Shown here piece by piece: positions 1 to 8,138 of a stretch of DNA of 57,956 bases (position 1 is its first letter; the number at the start of each line of letters is the position of its first letter). The stretch is from positions 1 to 57,956 of the forward strand of contig NCFS01000005.1 of assembly GCA_002281295.1 (NCBI GenBank), in the 5' to 3' direction. This DNA is from Halothiobacillus sp. 35-54-62 (GTDB lineage Bacteria > Pseudomonadota > Gammaproteobacteria > Halothiobacillales > Halothiobacillaceae). The position numbers and the translations under genes were made by a program. Under the pieces are notes generated by a model. It was not told where the DNA came from and did not search any database. It saw only the letters and a list, made by a program, of their open reading frames with translations.

Positions 1-251
1 TTGTGAGCCGAGTTGCTGATCCAAAAGCCGCAAAACGAGGCAGAGGCCGCCGGTCGTAGTTATTCTACGAATCCAAGGCCGATAACGACGTGTTGCGGCT
101 TTTGGGCAGCAACCCGCATGGGACGGGCTTTTGAGGGCGATCCGCTGTGTTGCGGTACTCACGAATGGAATAACCATTCGCTTCGCACCGCGCCTTGCGG
201 CTCATCCCTCAAAAGTCCGTCTCGGCCACAAGGGATTTGATCAGAGGTTCC
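1..251 (+). repeat. MITE-like non-coding repeat, copy 1 (left end cut by window)
   Basis: This is the longest of three related copies. Compared with the copy at 2938-3154, only about 20 bases of the left terminal inverted repeat are missing, so the full element would be about 271 bp. The right terminus reads TTTGATCAGAGGTTCC and is followed by CTAA. It carries nested inverted repeats, for example CCAAAAGCCGCAA with TTGCGGCTTTTGG, CGTAG/CTACG, and CGAATGG/CCATTCG. I see no credible transposase gene, so it looks like a non-autonomous element. The termini and TA-rich target recall IS5-family elements, but that assignment is inference. Confidence 0.8.
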
Positions 252-467
252 CTAAACCGCATCCTTAGCCTTAAACATTAAGGCGCACATTGCATGAATT
301 TTCATGAAACATCATAAAAACCCACATAAGTTAGCTATGATGTTGAACAAAATGGGTTGCGCAATCTAGCCACGTTCAGGCTCACAGCCTAAGGCAGATG
401 CGCGTACCTGTTGATTAAATTTACATCCCACCCCTTTTACTTTTTTTATCGGGAACACGCAGCAGGC

Positions 468-1061
468 ATGAGCGAAATTCTGGTTCTTTATTACAGCCGA
501 TACGGTGCCACGGCGCGTTTGGCACACCAAGCCGCGCGCGGTGTTGAGCAAATTCCCGGCATGATCGCCCGCATCCGCAGCATTCCCTCGCTGCCCGATG
601 CCAAGGGCGCCTTGCCAGAAATTTCACCCGAGGCTCCGCCTTTGGTTCAACCGCAAGATTTTGAGGAATGTAGTGGCCTGTTGCTGGGCAGCCCCACCTA
701 CTTTGGTGGCATGGCCGCCGCCGTTAAGCATCTGCTCGACGATACCAGCCGCCAATGGTTTAAAGGATCGCTCACGGGCAAGCCTGCGGGGGTATTTACC
801 TCCACAGGCTCCATGCATGGTGGCCAAGAAACCGTTTTGCTTTCGATGATCGTGCCGCTCTTGCACCACGGCATGGTGATTGTAGGCATACCCTACTCCG
901 AGGCGGCGCTGGCACATACGCAAACGGGCGGCACACCGTATGGCGCCAGCCACACGGCGGGCAATAACAAACCCTTAAGCATTGAAGAGCGCCAGCTTAC
1001 TCAAGCGCTGGGGATGCGGGTTGCAGAAATCGCGCAAAAACTCCAGCCCACCCCCGCCTGA
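468..1061 (+). CDS. wrbA: NAD(P)H:quinone oxidoreductase WrbA
   Basis: Flavodoxin-like FMN protein that reduces quinones by two electrons in the cytoplasm. The FMN phosphate loop YYSRYGAT lies at residues 8-15, and the WrbA signature GSPTYFGG lies near residues 74-81, followed by a region in which STGSMHGGQE binds the flavin. The length of 197 residues is normal for the family. I chose the ATG that gives MSEILVLYYSRYG because the upstream in-frame extension (to 411) has no family similarity. A DUF2069 gene follows after 7 bases, a pairing also seen in pseudomonads. The annotation is firm; the start is fairly sure although the ribosome site is weak. Confidence 0.93.
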   Translation: MSEILVLYYSRYGATARLAHQAARGVEQIPGMIARIRSIPSLPDAKGALPEISPEAPPLVQPQDFEECSGLLLGSPTYFGGMAAAVKHLLDDTSRQWFKGSLTGKPAGVFTSTGSMHGGQETVLLSMIVPLLHHGMVIVGIPYSEAALAHTQTGGTPYGASHTAGNNKPLSIEERQLTQALGMRVAEIAQKLQPTPA

Positions 1062-1068
1062 CCCCGCG

Positions 1069-1455
1069 ATGATTCGCCCGGTGCATACCCCAAATATTGT
1101 GTGGCTCCGGCGCATTATTTTTGCAGTTCAGCCCATGATAGCCGCTGGCTACCTTATGTTAGCCGGCTGGGGAGAAAGCCTTGCGCGCCCCCAAGGGGCT
1201 TGGCTTTTAATTCTTGTTTTGCCCGCGCTTTTGGTGTTGCCCGGCATGTGGGCTGGGCGCTATACCGCTTTTGTTTGGGCGGCACTGGCGGACTTGTTTT
1301 ATATTTTAATCGCCAGCACCGATGCCTGGAGCTCGCCTATGGATCGAGAACTCAATAGCGCCATTTTGGTGCTGGCCATGGTGGGTTTTTGTGCCGCCTG
1401 GGCACAGGGCATCATTTTTAGGCGAATTCATCGCAGGTCAACGCCGCGTCATTAA
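1069..1455 (+). CDS. DUF2069 family inner membrane protein
   Basis: Small hydrophobic protein of 128 residues with about four predicted membrane segments (roughly residues 10-30, 43-60, 65-88 and 100-117) and a basic tail (FRRIHRRS). The pattern and size fit DUF2069, a family of unknown function that is often encoded just after wrbA. The start MIRPVHTPNIVW lies 7 bases after the wrbA stop, so the two are probably co-transcribed. A longer in-frame start at 982 would overlap wrbA heavily and adds a sequence unlike a membrane protein, so I rejected it. No biochemical role can be read from the sequence. Confidence 0.75.
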   Translation: MIRPVHTPNIVWLRRIIFAVQPMIAAGYLMLAGWGESLARPQGAWLLILVLPALLVLPGMWAGRYTAFVWAALADLFYILIASTDAWSSPMDRELNSAILVLAMVGFCAAWAQGIIFRRIHRRSTPRH

Positions 1456-1509
1456 TTTTTGGTTATGATGCGAATCAGATCAAACTCCCGCTCAATTTAA
1501 GGATGCCGC

Positions 1510-2331
1510 ATGATTCGCAAATGTCTGTTTCCCGCCGCTGGTTATGGCACCCGTTTTTTACCTGCCACAAAGGTGATGCCCAAAGAGATGCTGCCCATCT
1601 TGGATCGCCCACTCATTCAGTATGGCGTTGAAGAAGCGATGGAAGCCGGCATTAAAAATATGGCGATTGTCACGGGGCGGGGCAAACGCGCGCTAGAAGA
1701 CCATTTCGATGTGAATTACGAGCTCGAGCATCAAATTCGCGGCACATCTAAAGCCAGTTTGTTGGCGAGCATTGATCGCTTAATCGACAACTGCACCTTC
1801 TCGTATACCCGCCAAACCAGCATGCTCGGCTTGGGGCACGCCATCTTAACGGGCGAGCCTTTAATTGGTAACGAGCCTTTTGCCGTGGTGCTCGCCGATG
1901 ACCTATGCGTAGGCGCACCCGATGGGGTTTTAAGCCAAATGGTGGAAATTTTTAATCGCTATCAATGCAGTGTGGTCGCGGTAGAAGAAGTCCCCCTAAG
2001 CGAGATTCATAAATATGGCGTTATTGCCGGCACCGTGATTGAAGATGACTTAATTCAAGTCACCAACATGGTAGAAAAACCCATGGCCGGTGATGCGCCC
2101 AGTAATTTAGCCATTATTGGCCGCTATATTCTCACCCCAGATATTTTCGATATTTTGGAATCGACTCAAGCCGGCGCGGGGGGTGAAATTCAACTCACCG
2201 ATGCCTTACGCACCCAAGCACAACAAGGCAAAGTCATTGCCTACAAATTTAAGGGGCAGCGCTTTGATTGCGGAAGCCCCTCGGGTTTTGTTGCGGCTAC
2301 CAACCATTTTTACCACCTGAGCCGTCGTTAA
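1510..2331 (+). CDS. galU: UTP--glucose-1-phosphate uridylyltransferase GalU
   Basis: Makes UDP-glucose from UTP and glucose-1-phosphate for LPS, capsule and osmolyte synthesis. The nucleotidyltransferase signature GYGTRFLPATKVMPKEMLP lies at residues 10-28. VLADDLCVG binds the metal-nucleotide, and VEKP near residue 185 and GEIQLTD near residue 232 are GalU hallmarks. At 273 residues it is slightly shorter than the usual 280-300 but looks complete at both ends. An AAGGATG-like ribosome site sits just before the ATG. galE, which interconverts UDP-glucose and UDP-galactose, lies elsewhere in the window on the other strand, so they are not co-transcribed. Confidence 0.96.
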   Translation: MIRKCLFPAAGYGTRFLPATKVMPKEMLPILDRPLIQYGVEEAMEAGIKNMAIVTGRGKRALEDHFDVNYELEHQIRGTSKASLLASIDRLIDNCTFSYTRQTSMLGLGHAILTGEPLIGNEPFAVVLADDLCVGAPDGVLSQMVEIFNRYQCSVVAVEEVPLSEIHKYGVIAGTVIEDDLIQVTNMVEKPMAGDAPSNLAIIGRYILTPDIFDILESTQAGAGGEIQLTDALRTQAQQGKVIAYKFKGQRFDCGSPSGFVAATNHFYHLSRR

Positions 2332-2373
2332 TTCTTGGGATCAACACCACAGCTCGCCTTTGAGGACTTTTGC

Positions 2374-2859
2374 ATGCAGGTTTCTGAAAACACGGTCGTT
2401 GCGATCGAATACACCTTAAAAAATGATGCAGGGGACGTGCTCGATAGCTCGGTGGGCCATGCGCCGCTCACCTATCTTCACGGGCACCACAACATTATTT
2501 CCGGCTTGGAAAATGCCCTGCTGGGTAAAAAAATCGGTGACACCTTCACCGTCACCATTCCCCCTGAAGAGGCTTATGGCCTGCGCGATGACAGCATGAC
2601 TCAAGTGGTGCCCCGGCATTTATTTCAAGGGGTAGATGAAATCGTGCCCGGCATGAAGTTTCATGCCGAAGCCGAGCATGGGGTTAACGTGGTCACCGTC
2701 ATTGAGGTGAAAGGCGATCAGGTGCATTTAGATGCCAATCATGAGCTGGCCGGTGAAACCCTGCACTTTGATGTGGTGGTGCAAGCCATTCGCGCAGCCA
2801 CCGATGAAGAGATTGAACACGGCCATGCCCACGGCCCTGAGGGTCATCACCATCACTAA
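2374..2859 (+). CDS. slyD: FKBP-type peptidyl-prolyl isomerase SlyD
   Basis: Cytoplasmic prolyl isomerase and metallochaperone. The FKBP half-domain (VVAIEYTLKNDAG, then PLTYLHG near residues 34-40), the inserted IF chaperone domain (about residues 70-120) and the second FKBP strand LHFDVVVQAIRAAT are all visible. The C-terminus HGHAHGPEGHHHH is a short histidine-rich tail of the nickel-binding type, shorter than the E. coli SlyD tail. I chose MQVSENTVV because GAGGAC precedes it at good distance; the upstream ATG at 2335 is not supported by family alignment. A strong terminator follows, so galU and slyD may share a transcript that ends here. Confidence 0.92.
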   Translation: MQVSENTVVAIEYTLKNDAGDVLDSSVGHAPLTYLHGHHNIISGLENALLGKKIGDTFTVTIPPEEAYGLRDDSMTQVVPRHLFQGVDEIVPGMKFHAEAEHGVNVVTVIEVKGDQVHLDANHELAGETLHFDVVVQAIRAATDEEIEHGHAHGPEGHHHH

Positions 2860-2894
2860 GCGCATCGCTTGAGCGCCTTGCTTTATAAGCAATC

Positions 2895-2923
2895 AAAAAG
2901 CCCCCAACACTGGGGGCTTTTTT
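2895..2923 (+). terminator. Rho-independent terminator after slyD
   Basis: A GC-rich stem, GCCCCCA/TGGGGGC with a short ACAC-type loop, is followed by a run of T. The A-run before the stem would also let it work in the opposite direction. It sits 36 bases after the slyD stop and immediately before the inserted repeat element. Confidence 0.9.
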
Positions 2924-2937
2924 GTATAACCACTTAA

Positions 2938-3154
2938 GGAACCTCTGATCAAATCCTTTGTGAGCCGAGTTGCTGATCCAAAAGCTGCAAAACGAGGCAG
3001 AGGCCGCCGGTCGTAGTTATTCTACGAATCCAATTGAGGGCGATCCGCTGTGTTGCGGTACTCACGAATGGAATAACCATTCGTTTCGCACCGCGCCTTG
3101 CAGCTCATCCCTCAAAAGCCCGTCTCGGCCACAAGGGATTTGATCAGAGGTTCC
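2938..3154 (+). repeat. MITE-like non-coding repeat, copy 2 (complete ends, internal deletion)
   Basis: Complete 217-bp copy bounded by terminal inverted repeats that begin GGAACCTCTGATCAAATCC and end with the reverse complement GGATTTGATCAGAGGTTCC (the right arm has one extra base in a G run). Relative to copy 1 it lacks a 54-bp internal segment between AATCCAA and TTGAGGG. The flanks are ...TTAA on the left and TAAA... on the right, compatible with a 3-bp TAA target duplication. It lies between a terminator and the convergent 3' end of the next gene, a neutral site. Confidence 0.85.
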
Positions 3155-3169
3155 TAAACCCAAAAATAA

Positions 3170-4000
3170 TTACATAACCGTTGAAATATGCGTGCTCGGT
3201 GCGCCCGTTACCGCGCCCGGTGCGTCGCTTTCGGCTGGCCAAATATCTTCGAAGGCAATAAACACGCTCACAAACATTAAGGGCAGCAAAATAATTAAAC
3301 TCAGCATAAGCGTTAAGGGCACGCTAATAAATAACAGCAACCAAATCACCCCATACCACAAAAATGCCAACCAATTTTGCGCCACGGCCTGAACGCTTTG
3401 CTTTAATGCGGGCACCACACTCAAGCCTCGCAATACAATGAGCGGCACGGCAAAAAAAGTTGCCATACTATAAATAGCCACCACAACTAAAGCGATTAAC
3501 CAGACAAGCCACGCGCTCGGGTCGAGCAAAATAGGCATTAAAAAGGCCACGCGTTGCGCATCGGTCGCCGTGGCATCGGTTAACACCGTGTGATCAATGC
3601 CCGATAATTTTATGCTGACAAATACCGCCATCAGAAAAAGCATCGCCAAGGTAAAGCCGATGGTTATTGCGGCCAAATGGAGCAAAGCCCTTCTCGGCCG
3701 CGCGTCTTTAAACACCGAAAACATTAAATCAAACGAAATGGGTTGCTCCCGAGCCAGCGGCTCAAATTGGCCACGGCGCTCAATTTCACGCATCCGCGCA
3801 AACACGAGATAAACACCCCCAGCAAGAAAGGGCGAAAGAAACGGCGTTAGTACATTACCCACAAAAGGCACCATGCTGGCAACAAACAGCAACACATACA
3901 TCAACATTACAACGCCAATCGCCAACCCTAAACGCGATTTCATTAGCCGCCAACCGTCTAAAATCCAGCCCCAACCGCGCTGTGTACCCAAAATCCGCAT
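3170..4000 (-). CDS. BPSS1780-type multi-pass membrane protein
   Basis: Membrane protein of 276 residues with about six hydrophobic segments, near residues 27-50, 55-75, 110-135, 160-185, 198-225 and 228-250. The N-terminal stretch GTQRGWGWILDGWRLMKSR matches the start of the BPSS1780 family of unknown function. The ATG at the listed start is preceded by GGGAA. A TTG two codons upstream is also open, but it sits too close to that site. The gene stands alone and its 3' end abuts the copy 2 repeat. Function is unknown; the family name is my recognition, not a search result. Confidence 0.65.
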   Translation of the reverse strand: MRILGTQRGWGWILDGWRLMKSRLGLAIGVVMLMYVLLFVASMVPFVGNVLTPFLSPFLAGGVYLVFARMREIERRGQFEPLAREQPISFDLMFSVFKDARPRRALLHLAAITIGFTLAMLFLMAVFVSIKLSGIDHTVLTDATATDAQRVAFLMPILLDPSAWLVWLIALVVVAIYSMATFFAVPLIVLRGLSVVPALKQSVQAVAQNWLAFLWYGVIWLLLFISVPLTLMLSLIILLPLMFVSVFIAFEDIWPAESDAPGAVTGAPSTHISTVM

Positions 4001-4165
4001 AGTCAATTCCCGTCAATTTTTCAAACGCAAAACGAAAAATACACAAAAAGGCGCAATGAGGTCACCATCAACGCCATTTGCCCGCGTTGGGCTGTCAATT
4101 AACCGCCCACTTCCTGCTAGGATACCGTAATTGAATCTAAATTAAGGCACCTAGGTAGTTTGAGC

Positions 4166-4933
4166 ATGTTGAAAGCAATTTTATTTGATGTCGATGGCAC
4201 ACTGGCAGAAACCGAGCGCGATGGTCACCGTATCGCGTTTAATCAAGCATTTACAGAGGCCGGTTTAGACTGGTCTTGGAGTGTTGAGGTGTATGGCGCC
4301 CTCTTGTCCATTACGGGCGGCAAAGAACGCATTCGACATTTCATGGATAACTATCATCCCAACTACCCAAAGCCAGCCGATGACGCCGCTTGGATCGCCG
4401 GTTTACATCAAGCAAAAACCACACACTATTTACGCTTATTGGCGGAGGGTGCCATCCCGCTGCGGCCCGGGGTTCGTCGATTGCTGGATGAAGCCCGCGC
4501 GCAGGGCTTACGTTTAGCCATTGTGACCACCACCACACCTGAAAACGTGACGGGCTTATTAGAAGCCACGCTCGGGGCAGAATCCATCGATTGGTTTGAG
4601 GTAATTGCCGCCGGCGATATCGTGCCGAAAAAGAAACCCGCAGGCGATATTTATGTCTACACCCTAGCCAAATTGCAATTACCCGCCGAGGCGTGTTTGG
4701 CCATTGAAGATTCCGGCAACGGGGTTTTATCGGCGCTTGAGGCGGGCATCCCCGTGTTGGTGACCGACAATGCCTACACCCGAGAGGATAATTTCAACGG
4801 TGCTTTGGCCGTTTTAAGCGATTTAGGTGAGCCTGGGCAAGCCGTGCACACCCAATTTGGCCAAGCGCCCGCCCAAGGATGGGTTGATTGCGCTTACTTA
4901 CAGGCCTTGGCCGCGCAAAAACCTGTGGGTTGA
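4166..4933 (+). CDS. cbbY: CbbY-type HAD phosphatase (xylulose-1,5-bisphosphate phosphatase)
   Basis: HAD superfamily subfamily IA. Motif I is FDVDGTLAET (nucleophile and acid/base aspartates, about residues 7-16). The family-specific SITGGKERI loop follows near residues 50-58, motif II is IVTTTTPENV, and motifs III/IV are KKKPAGDIY and AIEDSGNG. The start closely resembles Rhodobacter CbbY, which removes the Rubisco inhibitor xylulose-1,5-bisphosphate. An AGGTAG site places the ATG, not the TTG two codons earlier, as start. No other Calvin-cycle genes are in the window, so the physiological substrate is inferred from the family. Confidence 0.85.
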   Translation: MLKAILFDVDGTLAETERDGHRIAFNQAFTEAGLDWSWSVEVYGALLSITGGKERIRHFMDNYHPNYPKPADDAAWIAGLHQAKTTHYLRLLAEGAIPLRPGVRRLLDEARAQGLRLAIVTTTTPENVTGLLEATLGAESIDWFEVIAAGDIVPKKKPAGDIYVYTLAKLQLPAEACLAIEDSGNGVLSALEAGIPVLVTDNAYTREDNFNGALAVLSDLGEPGQAVHTQFGQAPAQGWVDCAYLQALAAQKPVG

Positions 4934-5046
4934 ACCGAATGTGCCGATGTGATCTGCGTGAAATGCCGCACTGACATACCCGCAACGCACCACTAAACTA
5001 AGACCTTAAACCCAATTTAACTTTTGGATAAACGAGTAGGAACCCT

Positions 5047-5442
5047 ATGAACGACACCCATGAAGCCCCCTTTGATTACAACCAATTTATCAATGAATTC
5101 GAGGAGGTAACCTATTGGCACTTCGCTTGGTACAGCCAAATTATGGCATCGCTCCTATTCAATCAAACCAAACACATTCAAAGCCACCACGAATGCAAAT
5201 TTGGGCAATTTATGGATCGAACCGAAATTCCCACGGCGCAAAATGCGGAATTCAATGCGGTGCGCGATTTGCATCAGCAAATGCACGCATCAGCCAGTGC
5301 GCTGATTGCCAGCCGCAATGACAGCAAAGAGGCAGAAGAAGAAGTTTTTAATGAGTTCTCCGAGCTTCAATCGCTCTTTGCGGCCGCCTGCAATGCCCTC
5401 CTTCGCGCGGCCATTATGACGCACGCCAAAACTCTGGCTTAA
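5047..5442 (+). CDS. Stand-alone CZB (chemoreceptor zinc-binding) domain protein
   Basis: Soluble helical protein of 131 residues that is essentially one CZB domain. The zinc ligands fit the 3-His/1-Cys pattern: H25 in WHFAW, C50 in the signature C-x-F-G-x-F (CKFGQF), and H76 and H80 in HQQMH. CZB domains normally regulate diguanylate cyclases such as DgcZ or the cytoplasmic tips of chemoreceptors, so a free domain is notable. GTAGGAACCCT precedes the ATG. A strong terminator directly follows, so this is probably a one-gene unit. A role in zinc or redox sensing, acting on a partner elsewhere, is inference. Confidence 0.75.
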   Translation: MNDTHEAPFDYNQFINEFEEVTYWHFAWYSQIMASLLFNQTKHIQSHHECKFGQFMDRTEIPTAQNAEFNAVRDLHQQMHASASALIASRNDSKEAEEEVFNEFSELQSLFAAACNALLRAAIMTHAKTLA

Positions 5443-5467
5443 TTAAAGCGCCCCAAACCGCGCTATC

Positions 5468-5496
5468 AACGCCAGTCGATTCTGGCGTTTTTTCTT
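5468..5496 (+). terminator. Rho-independent terminator after the CZB gene
   Basis: Perfect 8-bp stem AACGCCAG/CTGGCGTT with a six-base loop, followed by TTTTCTTTT, 25 bases after the stop codon. Confidence 0.9.
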
Positions 5497-5553
5497 TTAT
5501 TCCAAGCAATCGAAGCCACGGCTGAACCCTAAGCCCCACCCCATAAGGCGCCC

Positions 5554-6141
5554 ATGAATCCAAATATTGATGATCTTCATGCGCGCATTCGCGCCTTGCA
5601 AGAAGAGTTAGAAGGCGAATACCGCAAATCACTGGATGCTTTGGAGCAAAAACGCACCGAGCTCGCGGGGCAATTTAAGCAGCAACAAAAACACTACAAA
5701 ATGGGTTTACTCCGGTTTATCGCCCGTTCACGGCCCTTTGTGATTTTGACTGCGCCCATCATTTATCTTGGGTGGATTCCCTTTTTCTTGCTCGATGTTT
5801 TTGTAACGGTGTATCAAACCTTATGTTTTCCCATCTACCGTATCCCGAAAGTTAAGCGATCCGATTTTGTGGTTTTTGGGCGAGAATCATTGCCTTATCT
5901 TAATTTAATTGAAAAATTTAATTGCCTGTATTGCTCATATGGCAATGGGGTGGCGGCCTATGTGCGAGAAATATCAAGCCGCACCGAGCAATACTGGTGC
6001 CCGATCAAATATGCCAAACGCATTCCCCAAGCGCATGGGCGCTACTCAGAATTTTTTGATTATGGGGATGGCGAGGCTTATCGTTTAGGATTAGCGCGTT
6101 TGCGCCAAGCGTATGAGGAAGAAATAAAAAAGTCTCAATGA
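5554..6141 (+). CDS. Conserved hypothetical membrane-anchored protein with cysteine motif
   Basis: Protein of 195 residues. Residues 1-45 are a charged heptad-like coiled coil. About residues 60-90 form a hydrophobic membrane segment (FVILTAPIIYLGWIPFFLL). A soluble C-terminal half follows with FNCLYCSYGNGVAAYVREI near 125-143 and RTEQYWCPIKYA near 147-158. The C-x2-C plus a third cysteine suggests metal or iron-sulfur binding, but I know no function. I recall similar proteins as hypothetical in other proteobacteria. The 3' end overlaps the convergent hda stop by 7 bases. The start follows a CATAAGGCGCCC stretch with a plausible AAGG site. Confidence 0.6.
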   Translation: MNPNIDDLHARIRALQEELEGEYRKSLDALEQKRTELAGQFKQQQKHYKMGLLRFIARSRPFVILTAPIIYLGWIPFFLLDVFVTVYQTLCFPIYRIPKVKRSDFVVFGRESLPYLNLIEKFNCLYCSYGNGVAAYVREISSRTEQYWCPIKYAKRIPQAHGRYSEFFDYGDGEAYRLGLARLRQAYEEEIKKSQ

Positions 6142-6842
6142 GACTCATCTGAAAAAAACACCGACCGCACAAACGGGATGCTGATTTTGCGCTGCGCACT
6201 CAAGGAGGCATGATCGAGTGCTTGAATCATCGCAAGCAAACTCCCTATATCCCGAGGGCAGCGCTGAAGCAGATAAACCGCTGTTTCAAAAGGAAGATCA
6301 AAACCCCGCTCTTGGGCTTTGCGCCGCATAAATTCAATTTTTTCGGCATCGTTCGGGCTAGAAATGGCAAGCGTTACCCCCCAAGCCAGGCGCGATGCCA
6401 AATCAGGTAACTCAAACCCCAGCGCAGCCGGCGGCAACCGTGCTGTCAACAAGAGCGGGGTGTGTTGCTCGCGCAAGCGGTTAATCAAATCGAACAGCAA
6501 AAACTCATTCGCCGCCTGCCCGACCAGCGCATCAACATCATCCAAAACAACCAGATCACAAGGCTCAAACCCAATTTGATTGAGCTGAGCACAAGCCAGC
6601 TTTAAAGGCACATAGGCGGCCGTTCGCCCCATTTGGCTCGCAAAAAAGCAAGCCGCTTGCGCCAAATGGGTTTTGCCGGTATTTGCTGCGCCATGTAAAA
6701 ATAACTGCGACTCCCCCAAACCTGCCGCCTGCTGCGTAATTAAAGCGCGCAGCAACAAGTTATCCCCGCCGATAAACCCCTCTAAGGCGTGGGGTGCCTG
6801 CAAATCCAGATCAAGCGGCAACTGTTTTAATTTCAAAGGCAT
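6135..6842 (-). CDS. hda: DnaA regulatory inactivator Hda
   Basis: DnaA-like AAA+ protein of 235 residues that lacks the DNA-binding domain IV. Hda with the DNA-loaded clamp stimulates ATP hydrolysis by DnaA after initiation. The N-terminus MPLKLKQLPLDLDL has the clamp-binding QLPLDL-type motif. Walker A is GAANTGKTHLAQA near residues 51-63, and Walker B is LVVLDDVDALVG. The gene lies 15 bases downstream of an AI-2E family gene on the same strand, a conserved arrangement in gammaproteobacteria, so the two are likely co-transcribed. Confidence 0.92.
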   Translation of the reverse strand: MPLKLKQLPLDLDLQAPHALEGFIGGDNLLLRALITQQAAGLGESQLFLHGAANTGKTHLAQAACFFASQMGRTAAYVPLKLACAQLNQIGFEPCDLVVLDDVDALVGQAANEFLLFDLINRLREQHTPLLLTARLPPAALGFELPDLASRLAWGVTLAISSPNDAEKIEFMRRKAQERGFDLPFETAVYLLQRCPRDIGSLLAMIQALDHASLSAQRKISIPFVRSVFFSDESH

Positions 6843-6857
6843 ATCGAGCAGAACACG

Positions 6858-7979
6858 CTAAAGCGGCTTGGAATTTACCGGATCTGCGGCGACATCAGGC
6901 GGCATGGGGTCAATCACAGCCTCAGCTAAAGGGGAATCTAACTCAGCGCTCTGGTAGAACCGGCTGTGTTGGTAATATTGCAAACCGTGGCGCGCCAACA
7001 CCATCAAAATGGCCGAAACGGGCAACGCCAGCAGAATCCCGAAAAACCCGAACAAAACCCCGCCCGCCATCACCGCAAAAATTACCGCAACCGGGTGCAA
7101 GCCAATTCGCTCACCCACAAAGCGGGGCTGCCAGAGCACGCTTTCCAAGGTTTGGCCAATGCCAAAAACCAATAAAACCCACATTAAAGGCGTAAATTCA
7201 CCCGTTTGAATATACATGGCGATTAATGCCATCGTAATGCCAATTAAATTACCCAAATACGGCACAAAGCTCAGCATCCCTGCCGACATACCAATCACAA
7301 TGCCGGTATCCAAGCCAATTAAAGATAAACCGATGGAATATGTCACGCCATTGGCAAGCATAACGGCCAATTGCCCGCGCAAAAAACCGCCCAACATCAG
7401 GTTAGATTCTGCCGCCAACCCCACCCAACGCGTTTCTTGCTGGCGCGGCATCAGCCCGCGAATTTTGTCCATTAAATTAGGCCAATCTCGCAATAGATAA
7501 AACCCAATGACCGGAATTAAAATCAAATTCATAAACGATAAAATAACCGCCGTCCCATTACCAAAAATCACCCCCGCGCCTTTGGCCAACACGGTGCCAA
7601 TATCTTGCGCATGCTGCATGGATAAATCAGTGAGCGATTTAAGATTTAAATTTAAGCCTAAGTGATTATTAAGATAAGGCACTAACTCCGTTTGAATTCG
7701 CTCCAGCAATTTAGGGAACACGGTCACAAGTTTTATGGCCTGCTCAATCACAACGGGAACTAACGCCAGCACCGCCAAAAACAACACCAGAGACATCACA
7801 AAAAAAACGAGTGTGGTGCCAATGGTGCGATTGATTTTCCAAAACGTCATGCGAGTGACGAGTGGATCAAACAAATACGCCAACACGATACCCGCCAAAA
7901 ACGGGGTTAAAATGGGTGAAAGCAAATACACCACATAAAGCGTGAGCGCAACCGCCACAAGAATAATCCACCGCATCAT
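6858..7979 (-). CDS. AI-2E/PerM family inner membrane transporter
   Basis: Polytopic membrane protein of 373 residues with about eight membrane segments and the long amphipathic region between segments 2 and 5 that is typical of the AI-2 exporter (TqsA/YdiK/PerM) family. Conserved stretches include LSPILTPFLAGIVLAYLFDP near the start, FVPYLGNLIG near residues 238-247 and HPVAVIFAVMAGGVLFGFFGILLALP near the end. Two tandem ATGs follow a GAGGGAAC ribosome site. Located just upstream of hda it corresponds to the PerM position in relatives. The substrate is unknown; the AI-2 name comes from one family member only. Confidence 0.85.
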   Translation of the reverse strand: MMRWIILVAVALTLYVVYLLSPILTPFLAGIVLAYLFDPLVTRMTFWKINRTIGTTLVFFVMSLVLFLAVLALVPVVIEQAIKLVTVFPKLLERIQTELVPYLNNHLGLNLNLKSLTDLSMQHAQDIGTVLAKGAGVIFGNGTAVILSFMNLILIPVIGFYLLRDWPNLMDKIRGLMPRQQETRWVGLAAESNLMLGGFLRGQLAVMLANGVTYSIGLSLIGLDTGIVIGMSAGMLSFVPYLGNLIGITMALIAMYIQTGEFTPLMWVLLVFGIGQTLESVLWQPRFVGERIGLHPVAVIFAVMAGGVLFGFFGILLALPVSAILMVLARHGLQYYQHSRFYQSAELDSPLAEAVIDPMPPDVAADPVNSKPL

Positions 7980-8138
7980 TTTGTTCCCTCACTCATTGCG
8001 TGCCTTACCCTGCAGTTTTATCTTGGCGAGATTTTAACAGCAATAGCCCGTTTAAGTTGCTAAAACCCAGCCTGACCCAGCAAGGCAACTCCCTCTATAC
8101 TAAGGCACCCCATCTTTTGTGAACAACATTAAGCTGCC

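Noticed and set aside
13-240. 75-codon open frame in the left repeat as a transposase fragment
   Set aside because: Lies entirely in the palindromic repeat, has no recognisable motif and is not kept in copy 2.
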